DNA of 45,038 nucleotides from JBBSUQ01 sp964389755 (lineage in GTDB: Bacteria; Bacteroidota; Bacteroidia; Flavobacteriales_D; Crocinitomicaceae), in contig CAYMEW010000034.1 in the NCBI GenBank assembly GCA_964389755.1, forward strand, positions 1-45,038, in the 5' to 3' direction. Made by a program: the position numbers and the translations under genes. The notes under the pieces are model-generated. The model searched no databases. It saw nothing but the letters and a program-made list of their open reading frames with translations, and had not been told where the DNA came from. Positions 8,545 through 16,892 of the stretch are shown one piece after another (positions within the stretch are counted from its first letter, which is position 1; every line of letters starts with the position of its first letter).

Positions 8545-9759
8545 ATGAGATTTACAGCAGCACTCTTCGTTCTTTTGTTAACTGGTCAGTCCGTCGCGCA
8601 GCAGGTAAAAGTAAGCACGGCCGACAACGACCTCAAACTGTCCGCACTGCCGTACTACAGTTATGGCAAAGGACTCGGACTCACGTCACCGGACAGTATT
8701 TTTCAGCTCAACATCCGTTTCCGCATGCAAAACCGGGTTAGCTATATCCAAAACCAGGATGACGATGCGCGATATGACGGACAGATCCGCCGCCTGCGGT
8801 TACGTTTCGACGGTTATGTCGGTAATCCGAAATTTCTCTACGCCATTCAGCTTTCTTTTGCTCCCGGGGATGTGGGCGCTGTTCACGAAGGAGATAATGT
8901 CAACATCATTCGCGATGCCATCATTTTCTACCGGCCGAACGAACACTGGAACTTCGGTTTCGGGCAAACCAAACTGCCGGGGAACCGGCAACGCGTGAAT
9001 TCTTCCGGTGCGCTTCAACTTACCGACCGAAGTATTAACAATGCGCGATTCACGATCGATCGCGACTTCGGTTTCCAGGCGCATTACCTCAACCAGCGCT
9101 CCGAGCGTTTCTCTTACAATATCAAAGGTGCCGTTTCTACCGGGGAAGGGCGAAACTGGACCAAAACACAGGACAATGGAGTCGCACTAACGGGGAAAGT
9201 TGAACTCTATCCGCTGGGGGCATTTACGAAGAACGGAAGTTTTTTTGAAGGCGACCTGGCGCGCGAAGCCAAACCCAAACTCATGCTCTCCGCCGTTGCT
9301 CATCAGAACAGTCGTGCGCGCCGGACACAGGGACAACTCGGTAACGAACTATTCGCACAGCGTACCATGCATTCGTTCTTTCTCGACGGCATGCTCAAAT
9401 TTCGCGGCTGGGCTTTCATGACTTCCTACATGACGCGCATTGCAGATGACCCGGTGACTTTTAATAGCGATACCACGGATTTCAACTACGTTTTTACGGG
9501 TCAGGGGAACGATTACCAGCTCAGTTATCTTTTTAAGAATAACTATGAGGTGATCGGGCGGTTTTCCACCCAGCAACTCCACGACGATATCCGCACCTTT
9601 GCACCGAATACCCGCCAGTACAGTATCGGACTCACACGTTACATCTGGGAGCACGCCTTTAAACTCCAGGGAGAGTTCACCCTCGAGGAACAACGTTTCC
9701 ACACGGACGCCACGCGACTGAACTGGTACGTTCGTTTCCAGGTCGAAATGGGAATTTAA
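8545..9759 (+). CDS. Phosphate-selective-type porin (OprO/OprP family)
   Basis: The 404-residue product has a signal peptide (cleavage near SVAQQ) followed by a beta-rich body typical of the porin O/P family: FQLNIRFRMQNRVSY, then RRLRLRFDGYVGNPKFLYAI, then NFGFGQTKLPGNRQR and FTIDRDFGFQAHY. The final residues WYVRFQVEMGI resemble a closing strand. Members form outer-membrane trimers that pass anions, and phosphate selectivity was shown only in Pseudomonas. In Bacteroidota the substrate is usually unknown. Length is normal for the family. It has its own promoter-like element and is followed by a convergent gene, so it is probably monocistronic. No pho-box can be judged by eye. Confidence 0.88.
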   Translation: MRFTAALFVLLLTGQSVAQQVKVSTADNDLKLSALPYYSYGKGLGLTSPDSIFQLNIRFRMQNRVSYIQNQDDDARYDGQIRRLRLRFDGYVGNPKFLYAIQLSFAPGDVGAVHEGDNVNIIRDAIIFYRPNEHWNFGFGQTKLPGNRQRVNSSGALQLTDRSINNARFTIDRDFGFQAHYLNQRSERFSYNIKGAVSTGEGRNWTKTQDNGVALTGKVELYPLGAFTKNGSFFEGDLAREAKPKLMLSAVAHQNSRARRTQGQLGNELFAQRTMHSFFLDGMLKFRGWAFMTSYMTRIADDPVTFNSDTTDFNYVFTGQGNDYQLSYLFKNNYEVIGRFSTQQLHDDIRTFAPNTRQYSIGLTRYIWEHAFKLQGEFTLEEQRFHTDATRLNWYVRFQVEMGI

Positions 9760-9777
9760 CCGATTTTGCGACCCCTT

Positions 9778-10140
9778 CTAAAAGTGCATAGCAATCAAGG
9801 CAAGCGCCGCAGGCATAGCCTGAACAAAAAAGATCTTACGACTGGCCGTCAGTCCACCGTATATTCCGGCGATCAGCACGCATACCACGAAGAAAAAGGA
9901 AACGTTCCACTGCCACATCGGATCTTTAATGAAAAAACTCCAGATCAGACCGGCCGCCAAAAAACCATTGTAAAGTCCCTGGTTGGCTGCCAGGGCTTTG
10001 GTAGGAGCAAACAGAGCATGGTCCAGCGATTTGCCGAAGGCCTTTTTACCGGCTGTTTCCCAGGCAAACATTTCGAGCCAGAGAATGTACAGGTGTTCGA
10101 AGGCGATAATTCCGATTAAAATACGTGCTGCGAGGTACAT
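9778..10140 (-). CDS. DUF1304-family integral membrane protein
   Basis: The 120-residue product has four predicted membrane helices and the family signature: an early EHLYILWLEMFAW segment, then the polar loop FGKSLDHALFAPTKALAANQGLYNGFLAAGL, with NQG(L/V)YN being characteristic of DUF1304. Family members are small inner-membrane proteins of unknown function. It converges on the porin gene with an 18-base spacer and is divergent from nothing else, so it is probably transcribed alone. Confidence 0.9.
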   Translation of the reverse strand: MYLAARILIGIIAFEHLYILWLEMFAWETAGKKAFGKSLDHALFAPTKALAANQGLYNGFLAAGLIWSFFIKDPMWQWNVSFFFVVCVLIAGIYGGLTASRKIFFVQAMPAALALIAMHF

Positions 10141-10195
10141 AACGATCTTTTTCGGGTAAGATAGGAAGAATTCGGATATAAAATCAGCAGGGTCT

Positions 10196-11281
10196 TTACT
10201 GGTGCAGGAAGCTGGCCGAGCGTTCGCCGCAAGTCACTATAAAAAGCCCCGCGGGAAGCGCAGAAATATCAACTTGTAAACTGCGATAGCCGTTTTTAAC
10301 GGTTATCTGATCGGTGTAATCCGTTCCTAAAATATTACTAATGCGTATCTCCCGCAGGTCGTCTTTCGATCCTTCCAGTGAAAGCTGATCCCCTGCCGGA
10401 TTGGGAAACAAAGTAAGCGTAGCCGTTTTTAACGGCTTTGTAAAGTGTACGGAACGAATATCGAAGTATTCCTGCGCTCCGTCCAGGTCTGTTTGACTCA
10501 ACCTGTAATAGCTTACGTCGTTCAACGGAGATTCGTCAAACCAGGTGTAGCTACTTTTTCCGGTTTTGTTTCCCTTTCCCGGAATGATAGCGAGTTCTTC
10601 CCAACTCATGCCGTCAGCCGAACGCTCAAGCGTATAAAAATCATTGTTCGTTTCGCTCATCGTGATCCAGTTAAGGCGTACGCGTTCCTGCAAAGGCGTT
10701 GCCCGAAAAGCGGAGAGTTCAACAGACAGCGAAGTACCGGGTTCATAGTGAACAGTTCCGTTAAAGGATCTGTAATTGTAATTTAACGCGAAGGGATATC
10801 CTTTTCCAACTCCACTCTTTACGGTTATATTAGCATCTGAAGCGACAACCGTATTAGGAGCTGTTCCTATCGTGTAGTTCAGGCCGCCGTTATAGGTATT
10901 GGTGATGTAAAAACCGAAAGTCTGACCCGGCCCGATCGAAACATTGACCGGAATCGGGATCGTGGTGGGCACATCCAGACCGGCCGAAGTAAGGTTACTG
11001 ACAGTACCAACCAGTGTCCACGCGGATGCATCGTTCTCCGAACCGATAAAGGAGCCGCTTTTGTAATAGATCTCGTAGTCGGCAGTGGTTCCGGGATACA
11101 AATTGGCATCGAAGCAAGTAATGTTCACGGCGGCACTTGCCGTAATGTCGAACATGCAGCCTCGTTGCCCGTTATTAGCCGCATACATCGTCGTCAACGA
11201 GTTGGTGTATGCCGGACATTGCGAAAGAAGAATGGTGGTGCAAAAAATACAGGATAGCAGCATAAGATGCTTTAAACTCAT
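10196..11281 (-). CDS. T9SS type A sorting-domain secreted protein
   Basis: I place the start at 11281 (MSLKHLMLLSCIFCTTILLSQ), giving 361 residues with a proper signal peptide; a frame start at 11305 adds a charged tail before it. Residues about 25-185 are a beta-rich extracellular domain with no motif I recognise. About 190-290 form a fibronectin-like region common just before T9SS tails (LNWITMSETNNDFYTLERS, then WFDESPLNDVSYYRLSQTDLDG). The C terminus is a type A sorting domain: FPNPAGDQLSLEG, LPAGLFIVT and a final basic-poor tail. It should be exported by Sec and then T9SS to the cell surface or medium. Function is unknown. Confidence 0.88.
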   Translation of the reverse strand: MSLKHLMLLSCIFCTTILLSQCPAYTNSLTTMYAANNGQRGCMFDITASAAVNITCFDANLYPGTTADYEIYYKSGSFIGSENDASAWTLVGTVSNLTSAGLDVPTTIPIPVNVSIGPGQTFGFYITNTYNGGLNYTIGTAPNTVVASDANITVKSGVGKGYPFALNYNYRSFNGTVHYEPGTSLSVELSAFRATPLQERVRLNWITMSETNNDFYTLERSADGMSWEELAIIPGKGNKTGKSSYTWFDESPLNDVSYYRLSQTDLDGAQEYFDIRSVHFTKPLKTATLTLFPNPAGDQLSLEGSKDDLREIRISNILGTDYTDQITVKNGYRSLQVDISALPAGLFIVTCGERSASFLHQ

Positions 11282-11391
11282 AATTATAGCGCGTTTTTGA
11301 CGCACCGAAATTACAGCTATAATTATGATTTAAGCGAATTTATTGAGAAAATCGCACAGAACTGTCCGTGAAACCGGGTAGAAATATGTGG

Positions 11392-11889
11392 TTATTGCAC
11401 GAATTCAGAACAGTCTTCACTGGGTTGATAAACGCCTGCTCCCTGTTGATAAACCACCTCTGCCCCGGCATGCGCACTGTAGCAGAGGCTACCGGCACCG
11501 GCCACGAGGATCAGGACCAATATGCTGTTAAAAAGCAGGACGGAACGATGGATAAAGTAGCGATGCACAAGATAGAGCATGAGCGCGCCGCTATAAAACC
11601 AAAGTGCCACATATCCCCACTGGCGATGCAGGTGCAATACATCCGGATCGCAAAGTTTACGCACTTCCACGTTATAAGCCGTCAGGCCGGTATAAATCGC
11701 GACCCAGCCGGTAACGACGCCTATCACGAGCAGCGAGGCCGTGCCCCTCCGCAGGAAGTCTGCAAATCGCGTCTTTCTAAAAAGAAGAAAAAGTAACCCC
11801 GCCACGCTTGCGAGAAGCAGGGTTACAATCGGAAAGTGAACGATCAGCGGATGCCACAATTCCTCCCGCCAAATGGTGGGTACATGCAT
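11392..11889 (-). CDS. DUF2231-like integral membrane protein
   Basis: The 165-residue product begins with ELWHPLIVHFPIVTLLLASV, the HPxxVHFP motif characteristic of DUF2231-type proteins, and has about four hydrophobic helices separated by short loops. Conserved histidines (HPLIVHF, LHLHRQW, VHRYFIHR) could bind a cofactor such as haem, but that is inference. It overlaps the upstream lipoprotein stop by one base (TAATG), so translation is probably coupled and the two proteins likely act together in the envelope. Confidence 0.8.
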   Translation of the reverse strand: MHVPTIWREELWHPLIVHFPIVTLLLASVAGLLFLLFRKTRFADFLRRGTASLLVIGVVTGWVAIYTGLTAYNVEVRKLCDPDVLHLHRQWGYVALWFYSGALMLYLVHRYFIHRSVLLFNSILVLILVAGAGSLCYSAHAGAEVVYQQGAGVYQPSEDCSEFVQ

Positions 11890-12218
11890 TAATCCAGGAT
11901 TTTTACTGAGATCGGTTCGAGGCGATTTCCTTTGCGCTCCACTTCAACCTGTACACGGCCGTTTTCGTGAAGTTCATCAAAGCTTGCCGGTTTACGTCCT
12001 CTCGTCAGTTCCGTACTTTCGGTAAAGTATAATTCAAGCAGTTTATTATCGTCGTTTGTCCGTACATAGATCTCTTTTTCATCCGGATCTACTTCTTCGG
12101 CGATGCCCTGGTAAATTCCGGAGTCTACCACGTCTGTGTCTTTTTTCTCTTCACTATTGCAAGACTGTACTGAAAACAAAGTTGCAAGTGCAACAAAACC
12201 AATCATTAATTTTTTCAT
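11889..12218 (-). CDS. Small lipoprotein, unknown function
   Basis: The 109-residue product has a lipoprotein signal with lipobox VQSC and then a run of acidic and lysine residues (CNSEEKKDTDVVDSG). The mature part looks like a small beta barrel of the OB or similar type (IAEEVDPDEKEIYVRTNDDN, ELYFTESTEL, NGRVQVEVERKGNRLEPISV). It is the first gene of a two-gene unit with the DUF2231-like membrane protein and overlaps its start by one base. No named family is recognised. Confidence 0.75.
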   Translation of the reverse strand: MKKLMIGFVALATLFSVQSCNSEEKKDTDVVDSGIYQGIAEEVDPDEKEIYVRTNDDNKLLELYFTESTELTRGRKPASFDELHENGRVQVEVERKGNRLEPISVKILD

Positions 12219-12368
12219 GTGAATGTATTTTTGAATTTATTAATAAGACAAGCAATAAAGACTTTTGTTTGTTTTCCTTAGAATTCGTGGTTAGGAAATA
12301 AGGAAAGTGCTCATGAATCCTTTAGCTAAACTTAATTTTAACTTCATGCATAAACCACGGATTAAAGG

Positions 12369-12376
12369 TAGTTTTG
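12369..12376 (+). promoter_or_regulatory. Orphan -7 promoter-like element (TAGTTTTG)
   Basis: An exact TANNTTTG match on the plus strand with no plus-strand gene behind it. Transcription from here would run about 95 bases to the terminator hairpin at 12439-12473. No -33 TTTG is seen at the usual distance. It may mark a small RNA or be chance. Confidence 0.25.
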
Positions 12377-12438
12377 CAGTGTCCGAAACAGTTTGGATAC
12401 AATTTTAATTCGAAAAGAACACATACTACTACCATAAT

Positions 12439-12473
12439 CAAAAACACCGGAGAAAGTACTGCCGGTGTTTTTG
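12439..12473. terminator. Bidirectional intrinsic terminator
   Basis: A perfect 12-bp stem (12439-12450 with 12462-12473, core ACACCGG/CCGGTGT) with an 11-base loop. Each strand has a run of five T at the 3' side of its stem. On the minus strand it lies 11 bases beyond the stop of the OmpA-like gene and should end the GNAT/OmpA-like transcript. Confidence 0.8.
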
Positions 12474-12483
12474 TTTTAAGTAT

Positions 12484-13233
12484 TTACTCTGTCTCTTCGG
12501 CTGCCGACACCGGACATCCGTCCATGTTCAAGATGCGAAGTTCAGCACGCGATTCCTGTGTTTCGTCATTCGCTTCAATCACGCGTGTATCGTTCGAAAA
12601 GGAATAGCGACAGGGATCAATCGCGTTTTTGCGTAATATTTTACGGATCTGCCGGACCCGTTTCCGCTGAATGCGCTCCTTTTCTTCCGGGCAGCGGAAG
12701 AGTACAAATTCCACGACCATCAGCGGATACTCGTTCAGCAAGCTAATAAGTTGTAAGTAACTTATTCCGTAAGGATGCCTGAAATCTCCCGGGGCATACA
12801 GAAGATACGGATTACTATCCTGCCCGAGGTGACATTTATGTAATACGCTAAATGTTATGGAGTAACTGGCAATTGTAATTGCCGAATCGCGCTTGTGCAA
12901 CGGAAGCAGGACATCGGCTTCCTGACATGACAATGTGTATTCGTAGGTTCTTTCAAAAGGAACTTCATCGAAGGTGAAATGTCCGGCCGAATCGGTAACG
13001 GTCCTGAAATACATGGCTCCGTTCCGAAGAATGCTCACGGGAACATGCATGCGCGGTCTTTTGTAAAGATCATGAACATAACCGAAAACCTGCACGACGC
13101 GGTAATTGGAATCGTTTGGTATGAACGGAGATGGTTCCGGATGCTGGGCACGAATGCATTCCGGCATCACTAAAATTAGAACGCAGACAATCTGTAATAT
13201 CCTTGCACGGGCGCTTCGGTGAAGGTAAATCAT
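12484..13233 (-). CDS. Secreted protein with Ig-like regulatory fold and degenerate OmpA-like C terminus
   Basis: The 249-residue product has an N-terminal signal segment (ILQIVCVLILVMPECIRAQ). Residues about 45-105 resemble a carboxypeptidase-regulatory-like fold (VFGYVHDLYKRPRMHVPVSI, then TDSAGHFTFDEVPFERTYEY). The last ~90 residues follow the helix/strand order of an OmpA domain: LLNEYPLMVVEF, a helix RIQRKRVRQIRKILRKNAID, then ESRAELRIL in place of the usual NRRVEI. The peptidoglycan-binding TD-x-R signature is missing, so binding to diaminopimelate is doubtful. The gene starts six bases after the GNAT stop and shares its transcript; a terminator follows at 12439-12473. Confidence 0.72.
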   Translation of the reverse strand: MIYLHRSARARILQIVCVLILVMPECIRAQHPEPSPFIPNDSNYRVVQVFGYVHDLYKRPRMHVPVSILRNGAMYFRTVTDSAGHFTFDEVPFERTYEYTLSCQEADVLLPLHKRDSAITIASYSITFSVLHKCHLGQDSNPYLLYAPGDFRHPYGISYLQLISLLNEYPLMVVEFVLFRCPEEKERIQRKRVRQIRKILRKNAIDPCRYSFSNDTRVIEANDETQESRAELRILNMDGCPVSAAEETE

Positions 13234-13239
13234 TACGAT

Positions 13240-13785
13240 TTAGTACAAATTTTTCACATCCTTTTCCGCCACCATGGCAGGATCGCTGAAGATATATACG
13301 GGCATCCCGAGAAAGTTCGTTTCATAACGAATACTCATTCCGTTGTTTCGGGCCACCTTCTGGGAAGCAATATTTTCTTTATGAATAATGGAAATGAAGG
13401 ATGTCGCTATCCCGGCTTGTATTCCGTATTGTTTCATCTGCCGGGCGATCTCCGTGCCATACCCCCTGCGCCAGTGTGCAGGTTTGAGCGAATAAGCGAT
13501 CTCGTATTCACGCTGCTCGAGGTCGCGCGGAATAATTCCGCCCATACCGATGAGTTCGCCACTTGCTTTTTCTTCTACCACCAGGTGACCAAGTCCGTAC
13601 AGACGATAGCGCTCTTCCTGCCGCGCCAGCCATTCACCGGAAAGCGTAAGCGGATCTTTTCCTTCTTCCACACCGAGGTAAGGAAGAAATGAATTATCCA
13701 CGAAAAACTCGCTCCAGTTGTCCACATCTGTCGGCAACATCCTTCTAAAACGCAGATGCTCACTTTCCTGGCTGAAATAATCCAT
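13240..13785 (-). CDS. GNAT-family N-acetyltransferase (RimJ/RimL type)
   Basis: I choose the ATG at 13785 (MDYFSQESEHLRFR), giving 181 residues. The fold is recognisable: LRFRRMLPTDVDNWSEFF at the start, GELIGMGGIIPRDLEQREYE, then SLKPAHWRRGYGTEIARQMK, the acetyl-CoA-binding R/Q-x-x-G-x-G/A loop, and IHKENIASQKVARNNGM, the late helix typical of RimJ/RimL-type enzymes. These transfer acetyl from acetyl-CoA to an amine, often a protein N terminus or an amino-sugar. The substrate cannot be told. It is first of a two-gene unit with the OmpA-like protein, six bases apart, which does not obviously explain its role. Confidence 0.88.
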   Translation of the reverse strand: MDYFSQESEHLRFRRMLPTDVDNWSEFFVDNSFLPYLGVEEGKDPLTLSGEWLARQEERYRLYGLGHLVVEEKASGELIGMGGIIPRDLEQREYEIAYSLKPAHWRRGYGTEIARQMKQYGIQAGIATSFISIIHKENIASQKVARNNGMSIRYETNFLGMPVYIFSDPAMVAEKDVKNLY

Positions 13786-13969
13786 CTTTTTTGGATCTAA
13801 AATACATAAATCCGTGACAGCGCCCCAAAAATAACCGGAGTTTGCAGAAATTTGCAAAGCACCTGTTTATGCGGGTTCGCAGATTATTAAATTACTTTTC
13901 CAGCTAAAAATGAGCAGTTTCGATACGATTTTGTACATTTAGCCCTTTATTAATCTATAACGCACGCTT

Positions 13970-14437
13970 ATGAAAAAACAGATCCTCACGCTGGGTTCGT
14001 TCGTAGTAGTCTGCTCATTACACGCCCAGGAAGTGATTTCCACACAGGGAGATTCGTATTCGAATTCTACCGGAAACGTTTCGTTTACAGTGGGTGAAGT
14101 AGTGACGGCAACTGCCACAGACGGAACCTACACCCTCACCCAGGGATTTCATCAAACCAACTGGAATTTCCTCGGGCTGGAAGACTATCAGCCGGACGTG
14201 GAAGCAACGGTATACCCGAACCCGGTTGCCGAAGCATTGAACATCCGTATGGAAGCCTTTACAAATGTTCGCTACATTCTCACCGATGCAAACGGTAAAG
14301 TGGTGGCTTCGGATAAACTAACAACTTCCGAAACCGCTATCGCGGTCACCGATTTTGCTCCCGGAGCGTATACGCTTCAATTGCTTATGGCAGACAATTC
14401 ACTACTTAAAACTTTTAAACTCGTCAAAAAACACTAA
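13970..14437 (+). CDS. Short T9SS type A sorting-domain secreted protein
   Basis: The 155-residue product has a signal peptide ending SLHAQ, a short repeat-like region (VISTQGDSYSNSTGNVSFTV, GEVVTATATDGTYTLTQGFH) familiar from Bacteroidota surface proteins, and a T9SS type A tail (VYPNPVAEALNIRM, YILTDANGKVV, FAPGAYTLQLL, final FKLVKKH). The mature part is almost entirely the sorting domain plus one small domain. The next gene begins three bases after the stop, so the two are co-transcribed, and a strong terminator follows the pair. A weak -7-like TACATTTA lies at 13934-13941. Confidence 0.88.
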   Translation: MKKQILTLGSFVVVCSLHAQEVISTQGDSYSNSTGNVSFTVGEVVTATATDGTYTLTQGFHQTNWNFLGLEDYQPDVEATVYPNPVAEALNIRMEAFTNVRYILTDANGKVVASDKLTTSETAIAVTDFAPGAYTLQLLMADNSLLKTFKLVKKH

Positions 14438-14440
14438 GAC

Positions 14441-15907
14441 ATGAAAAAATTAATACTTGCTTGCTTCACACTGGCACTTGCAACATGCTCTCACGCACAG
14501 GCGCCGGAATCATTTAAATACCAGGCCGTGGTGCGCGATGCCTCAAACCTCGTGCTCACCAATCAGGCGGTTGGAATGCGACTCACCATCCAACAGGGAA
14601 GTATCGGCGGAACAGCTGTTTATACCGAAACGTTCTCGGTAACTACCAATGCGTACGGGCTCGTGAACCTCGAGATCGGTACGGGCACCACGACCGATGA
14701 TTTTTCAGCGATCGACTGGGCTATGGGACCGTATTTTATTGAAACGGCAGCGGATCTTACCGGCGGAACTTCCTATACGGTAATGGGAACTTCCCAGCTC
14801 ATGAGCGTGCCTTACGCGCTTTATGCTAAAATGGCTGACAGCGTACCGAACGATTTCGATATGGATTCCACAAACGAATACAATACGTCGGTTGTGTTAA
14901 ACGGAACGAACCTCGAGACAACCGATGGCGGAGGAACAATCGTTACAGATCTCTCTTCGCTCTCAGGAAGCGGAAGTTCGAACTGGGCACTCCAGGGAAC
15001 GAATTTGTATAACACGAACAGCGGAAACGTGAGCGTTGGCTTCAATAACCCCCTGCATACGTTTGCAGTGGGACGCACGGATACGACAGCCGCGATTGGA
15101 ATCGGATACCTCGGTGCTTTCAACGAACCCTATTCCGGATCGCTCGTGTTTTCGGAAGACCTGAGCTTTAGCGGCGACTGCGGATTGAAATTCATGCACA
15201 ATGGTGCAACCAACGACCTCTTCCTTGCAGGTGGCTGTACCACTTTCAGTGATACACTCCTGCGCTTCAACCGCAACGGGTATTCCAACATCCGGAACCT
15301 GTATCTGGGGAATAATTATTCAACGAACTCCATGATTCCGCTCACCGTGGAAGGTAATTCCAGCTTTACGGGAGATATGACCATCACGGGAAACCTGAAC
15401 GTGACCGGAAATATTGCCAAGGGAGGCGGTACTTTTAAGATCGATCACCCGTTGGACCCTTCCAACAAATATTTGGTTCACAGCTTTGTGGAATCACCGG
15501 AAATGATGAATATTTTCAGCGGTAACATCGTAACGGATGCGAACGGTTACGCAACGGTTACAATGCCTGAGTATTTTGAGGCGGCCAACAAAGATTTCCG
15601 CTACCAGCTCACAGTGATCGGATCCTTCGCGCAGGCCATTATCCAGGAAAAGATCTCCGGGAACCAGTTCGTGATCCGTACCAACCAGCCGAATGTGGAA
15701 GTAAGCTGGCAGATCACAGCCGTTCGTGCGGACGCTTATGCTAACGCAAATCGTGTGGAACCGGAAGAAGAAAAAGAGAATAAGGGAACCTATGTTCACC
15801 CGGAACTTTACGGACAGTCTGCAGATAAGCAGGAAAATGCCGTGAAAACCGCAGAACAGGAACTCGAACAGCAACAAAATCAAGCAAAGGGACTCGACGG
15901 ACAATAA
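14441..15907 (+). CDS. Large secreted protein with conserved Bacteroidota N-terminal domain
   Basis: The 488-residue product has a signal peptide ending CSHAQ. Residues about 22-130 are the well-known N-terminal module of many Bacteroidota secreted proteins (FKYQAVVRDASNLVL, VGMRLTIQQGS, TAVYTETFSVTTNAYGLVNL, PYFIETAADLTGG, QLMSVPYALYAKMADS). A Thr/Ser/Asn-rich middle with FAVGRT-type and TGDMTITGNLNVTGNI repeats resembles trimeric fibre proteins. About 335-440 form a conserved domain starting KIDHPLDPSNKYLVHSFVES, found in structural fibre-like proteins. The C terminus is a charged Glu/Gln/Lys tail. No T9SS tail is present, unlike its operon partner. A cell-surface fibre is plausible but unproven. 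Confidence 0.85.
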   Translation: MKKLILACFTLALATCSHAQAPESFKYQAVVRDASNLVLTNQAVGMRLTIQQGSIGGTAVYTETFSVTTNAYGLVNLEIGTGTTTDDFSAIDWAMGPYFIETAADLTGGTSYTVMGTSQLMSVPYALYAKMADSVPNDFDMDSTNEYNTSVVLNGTNLETTDGGGTIVTDLSSLSGSGSSNWALQGTNLYNTNSGNVSVGFNNPLHTFAVGRTDTTAAIGIGYLGAFNEPYSGSLVFSEDLSFSGDCGLKFMHNGATNDLFLAGGCTTFSDTLLRFNRNGYSNIRNLYLGNNYSTNSMIPLTVEGNSSFTGDMTITGNLNVTGNIAKGGGTFKIDHPLDPSNKYLVHSFVESPEMMNIFSGNIVTDANGYATVTMPEYFEAANKDFRYQLTVIGSFAQAIIQEKISGNQFVIRTNQPNVEVSWQITAVRADAYANANRVEPEEEKENKGTYVHPELYGQSADKQENAVKTAEQELEQQQNQAKGLDGQ

Positions 15908-15928
15908 ACCGCCATTATAAATATCCCG

Positions 15929-15956
15929 GGCGACCCCAAATGGGGTCGCCTTTTTT
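15929..15956 (+). terminator. Strong intrinsic terminator
   Basis: A perfect 9-bp GC-rich stem (GGCGACCCC / GGGGTCGCC) with an AAAT loop followed by six T. It ends the 13970-15907 operon and separates it from the convergent NAD/ADP-ribose operon, whose last stop is at 15967. Confidence 0.92.
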
Positions 15957-15966
15957 ATGCATTGAC

Positions 15967-16485
15967 CTATAGTTCTGAATTGAATGCGTGTGTCAGCAAT
16001 TCGCGCGTTTCTTCATCAAAGCAGACAAAAATGACCTTTTCGGGTGCGTTTCGTTCGGCAAGAAAGGTTTTTACCGTACGCATGGCAACGGCCGCAGCCT
16101 CGTTTTTCGGAAAGCGATAAACACCCGTGCTAATGGCCGGGAATGAAACAGACCTGCAGTTATTTTTCATGGCAAGTTCAAGGGAATTCCAATAACAGGA
16201 AGCGAGTTTTTCGTGCTCCTTATTTTTTCCGCCGTTCCAAACAGGTCCAACTGTATGGATCACGTATGTTGCAGGCAAATTACCTGCAGTTGTTATAACA
16301 GCCTGCCCGACTTTACAGCCACCCTGTTTTGCCACGAGCTTCCGGCAGTCTTCGAGAATTGCACTTCCGCCGGTACGATGGATCGCACCATCCACACCAC
16401 CTCCTCCCATCAGGGATTTATTCGCTGCATTCACCACGGCATCCACCGGAATTCGCGTGATATCTCCTGTGATTACTTCTATCAT
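15967..16485 (-). CDS. ymdB: Macro-domain ADP-ribosyl hydrolase (YmdB type)
   Basis: The 172-residue product is a single macro domain close to E. coli YmdB in length and motifs: GDITRIPVDAVVNAANKSL near the start, the diphosphate loop GGGGVDGAIHR at about residues 27-37, HTVGPVW, and the second loop FPAISTGVYRFP at about 114-125. Known members bind ADP-ribose and remove it from O-acetyl-ADP-ribose, from proteins or from DNA ends. Asn and Asp residues at the expected loop-1 positions are present, so activity is likely. It is the last gene of the six-gene operon, overlapping the previous stop by four bases. Released ADP-ribose would be the substrate of the proposed NAD+-rebuilding enzymes upstream. 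The symbol is by resemblance to E. coli. Confidence 0.92.
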   Translation of the reverse strand: MIEVITGDITRIPVDAVVNAANKSLMGGGGVDGAIHRTGGSAILEDCRKLVAKQGGCKVGQAVITTAGNLPATYVIHTVGPVWNGGKNKEHEKLASCYWNSLELAMKNNCRSVSFPAISTGVYRFPKNEAAAVAMRTVKTFLAERNAPEKVIFVCFDEETRELLTHAFNSEL

Positions 16486-16874
16486 ATTTGTTGTTTTACA
16501 GTTTCGTTTCGAAAGGTCTCGATCACTTCTATATTCCCGATTATGTGCCTGTTAAAATTGTCCAGTTCTTCCGCCGGAACCCACAACTCATTGTGATTAT
16601 GCGCTCCTACATTTTGTACTTCGAAGCGCTGAACGTACTCTTTGTCGACCTCAAATCGTGTAACATAGCCTACGTTTCCGTTCGCTTCGTCATTTGTATT
16701 CCACTCGCGCGCAATCCGACAGGCATAATCGCGATCCAGAACCGGGTAAAAAATCGGTTGCCATGCGAGCCGGGGCGGAAAAGCCGTATACCCGGAAGCG
16801 GCGATCAAATCCAGTTCGGGTTGTCCGACAGGACGATAAAGCACCAATGTTTGATATTCATTCGTTTTTTCCAT
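16482..16874 (-). CDS. 'ADP-ribosylation/crystallin J1' family small protein, function unknown
   Basis: The 130-residue product resembles a small family that databases label ADP-ribosylation/crystallin J1: LYRPVGQPELDLIAASGYTA, FPPRLAWQPIFYPVLDRDYA, VGYVTRFEVDKEYVQRFEVQ and NELWVPAEELDNFNRHIIG. The label is inherited and is not evidence of the ADP-ribosylglycohydrolase fold, since this protein is far shorter than those enzymes (about 300 residues) and lacks their metal-binding motifs. It lies 18 bases after the NAMPT-like gene and overlaps the macro gene by four. Setting makes a role in NAD or ADP-ribose chemistry likely, but the reaction is unknown. This is my recollection of the family, without a search. 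Confidence 0.75.
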   Translation of the reverse strand: MEKTNEYQTLVLYRPVGQPELDLIAASGYTAFPPRLAWQPIFYPVLDRDYACRIAREWNTNDEANGNVGYVTRFEVDKEYVQRFEVQNVGAHNHNELWVPAEELDNFNRHIIGNIEVIETFRNETVKQQI

Positions 16875-16892
16875 AATTCGCTGTTTTACATG

